Assembly (NCBI GenBank): GCA_013203015.1
Contig: JABMPO010000006.1
Coordinates: 1 to 8,283 of the forward strand
DNA length: 8,283 nt
Origin: Fidelibacterota bacterium
GTDB lineage: Bacteria; Fidelibacterota; Marinisomatia; Marinisomatales; TCS56
Reading direction: 5' to 3'
This document shows positions 1 through 5,128 of this stretch, one piece after another. Both the position numbers and the translations under genes were made by a program. Numbering within the stretch: position 1 is the first letter of the stretch; every line of letters begins with the position of its first letter. The notes under the pieces were generated by a model, which was not told the origin of the DNA, did not search any database, and saw only the letters and a list, made by a program, of their open reading frames with translations.

Positions 1-1107
1 GGTTTTTGTGATATCCACGTCCATTTTCGCGAACCAGGCAGGGAAGATAAGGAAACCTTGGCATCGGGCAGCAATGCCGCGCTGGCAGGTGGTTTCACCA
101 GAGTGTGCGTAATGCCAAATACCAATCCACCCCTTGATAATCCCGAAGCTATTGGATATATCGTTGATAAATCGCAGTCTCTGCCTGCGCATATTCATCC
201 GATTGGTGCTGTTACTCAGCAACAAAAGGGCACGCAATTGACTGAAATGGGTGGTATGTTTAAGGCGGGAGCCGTTGCTTTCAGTGACGATGGAATGCCA
301 ATTACAAATGGTTATGTTATGCGAATGGCGCTCGATTATGCTAGTATGTTTAGCGTCCCGCTTATTAATCATGCCGAGGATGTTGAACTCAGATATGACG
401 GACTTATGAATGAGGGACTTGTGTCAACTGAACTAGGCCTGTCGGGAAATCCGGCTTTGGCTGAAGTAACGATGGTCTATCGCGACCTTGAACTGGCAGC
501 CTTGACAAAATCCAAACTACACGTTCCCCATGTTTCAACGGCCGGTGCGGCAAATCAGATAAAGAAATTTAAGATTGCTTCCCCATGGATAACCGCCGAG
601 GTGACGCCTCATCATCTTTTCTTTAATGACGAAGCCTTAAAATCATTTGATACTAATTTGAAAGTAGCGCCACCAATTCGCAGTGAAGAAGATCGACTGG
701 CTTTGATAAAAGCGGTTTTAGACGGTGTTTTTGATTGTATCGCCACTGACCATGCTCCCCATACGATCGAAGAAAAAGAAGGTACATTTGATCTGGCACC
801 ATTTGGCATGATTGGATTGGAAAGCTGTTTTGGCGCGGTTAACAAGGTATTAGTGGAAGAAAATGAGCTGCCCTTCATTGATTTGATTAAAATGCTTACG
901 GTAAATCCTCGCCAGATAATGAGCTTCGATGATGATTTGTTAAAAATTGGAAAAGAAGCAGAATTGACGATACTTAACCGAAGAGAAAAAGTAATTTTCA
1001 GTAAAGACGATATTCATTCCAAATCTCAAAATTCGCCTTACCTAGGTCACGAATTAATTGGCAAGATCCGGTATACCATCAGTAAGGGTCGAATAGCTAC
1101 AATTTAA
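1..1107 (+). CDS. pyrC: dihydroorotase, class I (5'-truncated by window edge)
   Basis: Dihydroorotase interconverts N-carbamoyl-L-aspartate and L-dihydroorotate, the third step of de novo pyrimidine synthesis, in the cytosol. The frame is open from base 1, so the start lies upstream; 368 codons are visible of the roughly 425-430 usual for class I enzymes. Counting from base 1, the metal-binding HVH is at residues 6-8 (in DIHVHFREPG), the metal-bridging Asp is in FSDDG (95-99), and metal-ligand His residues are in NHAED (123-127) and TPHH (202-205). HVSTA follows at 177-181, and the catalytic/metal Asp is in ATDHAPH (248-254). This is the complete amidohydrolase set of an active enzyme rather than a PyrC' pseudo-subunit. 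A TTG at 58 could be mistaken for a start but would cut off the HxH motif. The stop TAA is at 1105-1107. It is separated from rplM by about 300 nt and is probably a separate unit, perhaps with pyrB upstream outside the window. Confidence 0.96.
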   Translation, partial: GFCDIHVHFREPGREDKETLASGSNAALAGGFTRVCVMPNTNPPLDNPEAIGYIVDKSQSLPAHIHPIGAVTQQQKGTQLTEMGGMFKAGAVAFSDDGMPITNGYVMRMALDYASMFSVPLINHAEDVELRYDGLMNEGLVSTELGLSGNPALAEVTMVYRDLELAALTKSKLHVPHVSTAGAANQIKKFKIASPWITAEVTPHHLFFNDEALKSFDTNLKVAPPIRSEEDRLALIKAVLDGVFDCIATDHAPHTIEEKEGTFDLAPFGMIGLESCFGAVNKVLVEENELPFIDLIKMLTVNPRQIMSFDDDLLKIGKEAELTILNRREKVIFSKDDIHSKSQNSPYLGHELIGKIRYTISKGRIATI

Positions 1108-1214
1108 TTCATTGCAATCGCAGGTTACACAGATTTCTGTATTCATTTGAAGGGTGAAGTGAAATCTGCCAGGTTTAATTCTTTACAGCTGGCTACTATA
1201 GTAAAGATAACACA

Positions 1215-1254
1215 GTCATTTTGATGACCCGCTGCAAGCAGCGGTGTGGGTCAT
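1215..1254 (+). repeat. alternative hairpins upstream of the rplM promoter
   Basis: ATGACCC at 1224-1230 pairs perfectly with GGGTCAT at 1248-1254. Inside, GCTGC (1231-1235) pairs with GCAGC (1238-1242), with GGTGT bulged on the 3' side; a 5+7 bp register of the same arms also works. The ATGAC part (1224-1228) can instead pair with GTCAT at 1215-1219 across a TTTG loop, so the two structures exclude each other. No T-run follows (TCTGGAAAG), so this is not a standard intrinsic terminator. It might end or protect the pyrC transcript, or act in a longer rplM leader if a promoter lies further upstream. Confidence 0.55.
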
Positions 1255-1319
1255 TCTGGAAAGTTACAGAGTAATCAAATTTCGCAAATAATATATCAGA
1301 TTCTGAATATATAGTGAAA

Positions 1320-1348
1320 TTGTGAAAATGGTAAATAAATAGTAGAAT
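1320..1348 (+). promoter_or_regulatory. predicted sigma70-type promoter for the rplM-frr operon
   Basis: The -35 hexamer TTGTGA (1320-1325, 4/6 match to TTGACA) lies exactly 17 nt before the -10 hexamer TAGAAT (1343-1348, 5/6 match to TATAAT). Transcription would start near 1354-1356, giving a leader of about 55 nt before the rplM ATG. The surroundings are A/T-rich, as expected for a strong ribosomal-protein promoter. If the organism is a Bacteroidetes-type bacterium with a different primary sigma factor, the E. coli consensus may not apply. Confidence 0.55.
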
Positions 1349-1409
1349 ATCAGTTGCCTTAATATTCTAAAAAATCATATTTTTGGCAGCTATTTTCGAA
1401 GTGGATAAT

Positions 1410-1838
1410 ATGAAAACAAATACAATTTCAGCAAACGATATTGAAAGACAGTGGTTTGTCGCTGATGCCGACGGCCGTACTTTAGGACGCTTAGCCAGCA
1501 AAATCGCACAGATTCTGCGTGGTAAGCATAAAGTTAATTTCAGTCCAAATATGGATATGGGCGATCATGTTATTGTGATCAACGCCGAGAAGATTCACGT
1601 AACTGGTAACAAAGAATACGATAAAACCTATTTTCGTCATTCTGGTTATCCCGGTGGTGTTACTGTAACCGATTTCCAGCATTTGCGCCGTGTCCATCCT
1701 GATCGGATTGTGATAAATGCCGTCAAGGGGATGTTACCTCATAATAGCTTAGGCCGCAAGATGTTGAACCATCTTAAGGTTTATGCCGGTGCCGAACATC
1801 CGCATGAAGCCCAAACACCAAAAATATTGGATATTTAA
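1410..1838 (+). CDS. rplM: 50S ribosomal protein L13
   Basis: L13 binds 23S rRNA and is an early assembly protein of the large subunit. The 142-residue product matches the usual bacterial length. It shows WFVADADGRTLGRLAS at residues 15-30, the FSPNMDMGDHV region at 44-54 (usual form YTPHVDTGDHV), and the signature block GMLPHNSLGRKML at 107-119 followed by KVYAGAEHPHEAQ at 123-135. I chose ATG at 1410, with a weak upstream GTGGA (1401-1405), because it gives the standard N-terminus. A TTG at 1383 would add nine residues with no family support. It is the first gene of the operon. The rpsI start codon follows the stop with no gap. In E. coli L13 represses its own operon, but no homologous operator can be recognised here by eye. 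Confidence 0.97.
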   Translation: MKTNTISANDIERQWFVADADGRTLGRLASKIAQILRGKHKVNFSPNMDMGDHVIVINAEKIHVTGNKEYDKTYFRHSGYPGGVTVTDFQHLRRVHPDRIVINAVKGMLPHNSLGRKMLNHLKVYAGAEHPHEAQTPKILDI

Positions 1839-2231
1839 ATGATAAAAGCAGTATATCAGGCAACCGGCCGCCGCAAAAGAGCGGTTGCCCGGGTTTACTT
1901 AATGCCTGGCAAAGGTAACATTCTGGTTAATGGAAGTCCCTACCAGGAATATCTCTGCCGGGACACTATTAGCCGAACCGTGGTTGAACCCCTTGAAGCC
2001 ATTGAACAACGCGATTCATATGATATTACCGTAAATGTAAATGGTGGTGGGCTGACTGGTCAAGGAGGAGCAATTCGTTTAGGAATTGCCAGAGCCCTGA
2101 TTCAGGTCAGTGAAGATTTCAGACCGGTATTAAAAAAAGCCGGCTTACTCACACGCGATTCACGAGTGGTTGAACGTAAGAAATATGGCCAACCTGGTGC
2201 TCGCAAACATTTCCAATTCTCAAAACGATAG
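1839..2231 (+). CDS. rpsI: 30S ribosomal protein S9
   Basis: S9 belongs to the small-subunit head, and its C-terminal tail reaches the P-site tRNA. The product has 130 residues, the normal length. It begins with ATGRRKRAVARVYL (8-21), has the Gly-rich NGGGLTGQGGAIRLGIARAL segment (68-87), and ends with the family hallmark VERKKYGQPGARKHFQFSKR (111-130), including the invariant terminal SKR that contacts tRNA. The ATG directly abuts the rplM stop (TAA then ATG) and no clear Shine-Dalgarno sequence precedes it, so translation is probably coupled to rplM. The rplM-rpsI pairing is nearly universal in bacteria. Confidence 0.97.
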   Translation: MIKAVYQATGRRKRAVARVYLMPGKGNILVNGSPYQEYLCRDTISRTVVEPLEAIEQRDSYDITVNVNGGGLTGQGGAIRLGIARALIQVSEDFRPVLKKAGLLTRDSRVVERKKYGQPGARKHFQFSKR

Positions 2232-2236
2232 AATTT

Positions 2237-3145
2237 ATGACATCAATTAATTTCGAAGATTTACTGAGTACTGGCGCTCATTTTGGTCATGTGACCAGAA
2301 AGTGGCATCCCAGTTTTAAACCTTATATTTTAATGGAAAAGAACGGAATTCACATTATTAATCTGGAGGAGACCGTTCATCAGTTTGAAAAAGCGGCTGA
2401 ATTTATAAGGAGTATTGTTGATAAGGGTGGCGAGATATTATTCGTTGGCACCAAAAAACAAGCTCGTGAAATTGTTCAGCAGGAAGCCGATCGTTGTGGA
2501 ATGTTTTATGTGGTTGAGCGTTGGCTTGGCGGAACTCTCACTAATTTCATGACCATTAAAAAAAGTATTAAGCGTCTGCATATGCTCGAGAAAGAAGGCT
2601 CCAGCATCTATGAAAACCTCACCAAGAAAGAGGTCCAGATGCTCAATCGCGAAAGAATTAAGTTAGCGGATCAGCATCGTGGAATCAAAGATATGCGGCG
2701 CTTGCCCGATGCAGTGATTGTGGTTGACACCAATTTTGAAACTACAGCAGTAGCTGAAGCAAAAAAACTGGAAATCCCAGTTGTTAGTCTGGTAGACAGT
2801 AATACTGATCCTACAAAAGTTGCCTATCCGATACCGGCAAACGACGATTCAATTCGTACAATCCAGTTGATTATCTCAAGTCTTGCCGAAGTTATTATTG
2901 GAGTTCGCAAAGAGAAAATTCAAATAGCTAAAGAAATCCAAGAGGCCAAAGAAGCTGAAAAAGCTGAAAAAGCCGCAATTCAAGAGGCTGCGAAGATAAA
3001 GGAAGCAGAAGAAGCAGCAGTACAGAAAGCCAAGGCATCTGAAGAGACTGCTGAAAAATCCGATGAGAAACCTAAAAAAGTAGTAAAAAAACCCGCTGAA
3101 AAAAAATCCAAACCTAGTGTCAAAAATAAATCGGACGAGAAGTAG
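2237..3145 (+). CDS. rpsB: 30S ribosomal protein S2 with long charged C-terminal tail
   Basis: S2 is a late-assembling small-subunit protein near the S1 site on the ribosome's back. The core spans about residues 1-227. It includes LLSTGAHFGHVTRKWHP (9-25), FVGTKKQAR (69-77), ERWLGGTLTNFMTI (94-107), LPDAVIVVDTN (156-166) and the block from DSNTDPTKV (187-195) to YPIPANDDSIRTIQLI (197-212). The remaining roughly 75 residues are a low-complexity tail, first an Ala/Glu/Lys segment likely to be helical (228-275), then a Lys/Pro/Ser stretch (276-302). At 302 residues it is well above the roughly 240-260 usual for the family. The tail DNA is very A-rich, with runs of seven (3085-3091) and eight (3099-3106) A. 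The gene starts 5 nt after rpsI with no evident Shine-Dalgarno and ends one base before the tsf ATG. Confidence 0.97.
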   Translation: MTSINFEDLLSTGAHFGHVTRKWHPSFKPYILMEKNGIHIINLEETVHQFEKAAEFIRSIVDKGGEILFVGTKKQAREIVQQEADRCGMFYVVERWLGGTLTNFMTIKKSIKRLHMLEKEGSSIYENLTKKEVQMLNRERIKLADQHRGIKDMRRLPDAVIVVDTNFETTAVAEAKKLEIPVVSLVDSNTDPTKVAYPIPANDDSIRTIQLIISSLAEVIIGVRKEKIQIAKEIQEAKEAEKAEKAAIQEAAKIKEAEEAAVQKAKASEETAEKSDEKPKKVVKKPAEKKSKPSVKNKSDEK

Positions 3146-3146
3146 A

Positions 3147-3761
3147 ATGAATATTGACGCAAAACAGGTAAGAGACTTACGTGAGAAAACCGGTGCAGGA
3201 ATGATGGATTGCAAACGGGCGCTTATGGAAGCCAATGGCGACTTGGAAAAAGCAATCGAGAATCTTAGAAAATCCGGTATCGCTAAAGCTGAGAAAAAAG
3301 GTGTACGCCAGGCTAAAGATGGTCTGGTATTTCCATATATTCATCCCGGTGGCCGTCTGGGAGTTTTAGCGGAAATAGGTTGTGAAACTGATTTTGTCGC
3401 AAAAACTGAGGATTTTCAAAGACTTTGCAAAGATATAGCGATGCAGATTGCAGCTACCAATCCAATTGCAATCGGTCGTGATGGTATCGATGTCAGCATT
3501 CTAAACCACGAAAAAGACATCTTCCTGGCCCAAGCCAAAGATACCGGAAAACCCGCTAATATATTAGAAAAAATTGTAGCTGGCAGAATTGAAAAATTTT
3601 ATCAGGAAAACTGTCTTCTGGAGCAACCGTTTATCAAAGATCCCAATAAAAAAGTATCCGATTTGCTAACGGAAATCGTAGCCAAATTGGGGGAAAAGAT
3701 TGAAGTTAATCGATTTACCCGCTATGAGATCGGAGAGGCTGTTCCTGCTAGTAAAAACTAA
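3147..3761 (+). CDS. tsf: elongation factor Ts, short form
   Basis: EF-Ts is the guanine-nucleotide exchange factor that reloads EF-Tu with GTP. The product has 204 residues. The N-terminal UBA-like domain covers about 4-41 and carries signature 1, LREKTGAGMMDCKRAL (11-26). The core contains signature 2, EIGCETDFVAKTEDF (76-90), whose TDFVA segment inserts beside the EF-Tu nucleotide site. KIVAGRIEKFY (142-152) and QPFIKDPNKKV (160-170) belong to the C-terminal part. It lacks the second core subdomain of the roughly 280-residue E. coli protein and so resembles the short Thermus-type EF-Ts, which acts as a dimer. I chose ATG at 3147, one base after the rpsB stop; an in-frame GTG at 3117 would run back into the rpsB tail and add residues without family support. 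Adjacency to rpsB is typical. Confidence 0.96.
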   Translation: MNIDAKQVRDLREKTGAGMMDCKRALMEANGDLEKAIENLRKSGIAKAEKKGVRQAKDGLVFPYIHPGGRLGVLAEIGCETDFVAKTEDFQRLCKDIAMQIAATNPIAIGRDGIDVSILNHEKDIFLAQAKDTGKPANILEKIVAGRIEKFYQENCLLEQPFIKDPNKKVSDLLTEIVAKLGEKIEVNRFTRYEIGEAVPASKN

Positions 3762-3778
3762 ATATAGTTTTATTTAAA

Positions 3779-4495
3779 ATGTCGAACCCTGTTTACAGGC
3801 GTGTTTTGCTCAAGTTGAGTGGAGAAGTTCTGGCCGGTAAACAGGGTTTTGGTATTAATAATGTCAGTGTGGATGAATTAGTCCGGGAAGTGAAATCTAT
3901 TTATGATTTAGGAATTGGCATCGGAATCATCATTGGGGCAGGGAATATCTTTCGTGGTATTAAATTAAGTAAAACAGGCATGGATCGAGTGACCGGAGAT
4001 TATTTGGGGATGCTGGGCACGGTTATGAATGCTATTGTTTTTGAACAGGCATTACGGTCTGCGAACTGTATTGCTATTGCAATGTCTGCTATCAATATTG
4101 ATAAGCTGATTAAACCTTATAATCGAGCTGAAGCATTAACAGCGCTTGATCAAGGGAAAATTGTTATTGTTGCCGGTGGCACCGGTAATCCTTATTTTAC
4201 TACTGATTCAGCGGCGGCTTTACGCGCTGCAGAACTGAATACTGAAGTTGTTCTGAAAGGAACTAAGGTTGACGGTGTCTATGATAAGGATCCTATGAAA
4301 TATCCGGACGCTGTGAAATACCCTGAAATAACCTACAGTAAGGTCATAAAAGACAACTTACGCGTAATGGATTTAACAGCAATGACGCTGTGTAAGGAAA
4401 ATAACCTGCCGTTAATTGTTTTCAATATCCATAATAAAGGCGAATTAAAGAAAATTATTTCCGGGGAGAAAATCGGTACAATAGTTAGGGAGTAA
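3779..4495 (+). CDS. pyrH: UMP kinase
   Basis: PyrH phosphorylates UMP to UDP with ATP. It is the bacterial hexameric enzyme of the amino-acid-kinase fold and is unrelated to eukaryotic UMP/CMP kinases. The product has 238 residues, the normal length. Visible motifs are VLLKLSGE (9-16, phosphate binding), GAGNIFRG (53-60), DRVTGDYLGMLGTVMNA (69-85, UMP binding), VAGGTGNPYFTTDSAAALRA (131-150), KGTKVDGVYDKDP (160-172, nucleotide binding) and LRVMDLTAM (194-202). The ATG follows tsf after a 17-nt A/T-only-like spacer without a Shine-Dalgarno. frr begins 4 nt after its stop. The rpsB-tsf-pyrH-frr order is common in bacteria, so the context agrees with the call. With pyrC upstream, two pyrimidine genes flank the ribosomal genes, though probably in different transcripts. 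Confidence 0.97.
   Translation: MSNPVYRRVLLKLSGEVLAGKQGFGINNVSVDELVREVKSIYDLGIGIGIIIGAGNIFRGIKLSKTGMDRVTGDYLGMLGTVMNAIVFEQALRSANCIAIAMSAINIDKLIKPYNRAEALTALDQGKIVIVAGGTGNPYFTTDSAAALRAAELNTEVVLKGTKVDGVYDKDPMKYPDAVKYPEITYSKVIKDNLRVMDLTAMTLCKENNLPLIVFNIHNKGELKKIISGEKIGTIVRE
4487..4492 (+). promoter_or_regulatory. ribosome binding site of frr
   Basis: AGGGAG lies 7 nt upstream of the frr ATG and overlaps the last codons of pyrH. It is the clearest Shine-Dalgarno in the operon; most of the other internal starts have none. Confidence 0.75.
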
Positions 4496-4499
4496 TAAA

Positions 4500-5057
4500 A
4501 TGATTGATGAAATTCAGAAGGATACCGATCACCGTATGGAACAAACGGTTAAGCATACCCAAATGGAAGTTAACCGTGTTCGCACCGGACGTGCTAATCC
4601 GGAATTATTAGATTCAATCATGGTGGATTATTATGGTCAGAAGACACCATTGAGTCAATTATCCAACATATCTGTTCCCGAGGCACGACTGATTTCAATT
4701 CAGCCTTATGAGAAAACACTCATTCCCGTAATTGAAAAAGCCATTATGGAAAGTAATTTGGGATTGACGCCTAGTAATAATGGCAACAGTATTTTAATCC
4801 CGATTCCGCCATTATCCGAAGATCGACGAAAAGAGTTAATAAAATATATTAATACTATGGTCGAGGAAGGTCGCATCGCCGTTAGGAATGTTAGGCGTGA
4901 TGCTAATCATCAACTCAAAGAAGCAATGGAAGAGTTGCACATTTCTGAAGATGAAATAAAACGATCAGAGCAAAATATTCAAGATTTAACCGATAGTTCG
5001 ATAAAATCCTTGGGAGAAATCCAGGAAATGAAGGAAAAAGAAATTTTAGAATTTTAG
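4500..5057 (+). CDS. frr: ribosome recycling factor
   Basis: RRF works with EF-G to split the post-termination ribosome. The 185-residue product has the family's standard length. Domain I, a three-helix bundle, is formed by about 1-29 and 107-185; domain II, a small beta/alpha/beta unit, by about 31-104. Key blocks are VNRVRTGRANPELLD (24-38), VDYYGQKTPLSQLSNI (42-57), PEARLISIQPYEK (60-72), SNLGLTPSNNGNSILIPIPP (85-104) and VRNVRRDAN (128-136), which contains the Arg residues at the hinge/rRNA contact. A good Shine-Dalgarno, AGGGAG at 4487-4492, lies 7 nt before the ATG, overlapping the end of pyrH. It is the last gene of the operon, followed at once by the strong terminator at 5069-5119. 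Confidence 0.97.
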   Translation: MIDEIQKDTDHRMEQTVKHTQMEVNRVRTGRANPELLDSIMVDYYGQKTPLSQLSNISVPEARLISIQPYEKTLIPVIEKAIMESNLGLTPSNNGNSILIPIPPLSEDRRKELIKYINTMVEEGRIAVRNVRRDANHQLKEAMEELHISEDEIKRSEQNIQDLTDSSIKSLGEIQEMKEKEILEF

Positions 5058-5068
5058 CTTACAGTCTT

Positions 5069-5119
5069 AATAAAATAAAAAGCCCTGTTATTGATAATAA
5101 CAGGGCTTTTTATTTTATT
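5069..5119. terminator. bidirectional intrinsic terminator between frr and nrdJ
   Basis: Bases 5069-5092 are the exact reverse complement of 5096-5119, giving 24 bp with a 3-nt GAT loop. The heart of the stem is GCCCTGTTATT / AATAACAGGGC. On both sides it continues into an A-tract (5077-5081) and a T-tract (5106-5110). Each strand therefore has a G/C-containing stem followed by a U-run, so it can stop both frr (+) and nrdJ (-) transcripts. It lies 12 nt after the frr stop and 9 nt beyond the nrdJ stop. Confidence 0.93.
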
Positions 5120-5128
5120 GGTGTATTA

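Larger units (their letters stand above)
1108..1409. other. intergenic region between pyrC and rplM
   Basis: About 300 nt without a convincing gene. It becomes more A/T-rich toward rplM. It holds a weak 5-bp hairpin at 1129-1140 (ACAGA-TT-TCTGT), too short to be a sure pyrC terminator. It also holds a strong G/C hairpin at 1224-1254 with an alternative partner at 1215-1219, and a sigma70-like promoter at 1320-1348. The short palindrome ACTATAGT near 1195-1202 resembles a -10 box but has no good -35 box 16-18 nt upstream. Confidence 0.7.

Noticed and set aside
58..1107. TTG at 58 as the start of pyrC
   Set aside because: The frame is open to base 1 and the residues before it hold the essential HVH metal motif, so the gene begins outside the window.
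1383..1409. TTG at 1383 as the rplM start
   Set aside because: It adds nine residues absent from the L13 family as I know it; ATG at 1410 gives the standard 142-residue protein.
3117..3146. GTG at 3117 as the tsf start
   Set aside because: It would overlap the rpsB tail and add ten basic residues; ATG at 3147 gives the canonical EF-Ts N-terminus.
2876..3235. Minus-strand Phe-rich open frame, membrane-like
   Set aside because: It is the complement of the A-rich Lys/Glu codons of the rpsB tail; the Phe richness is a codon artefact.
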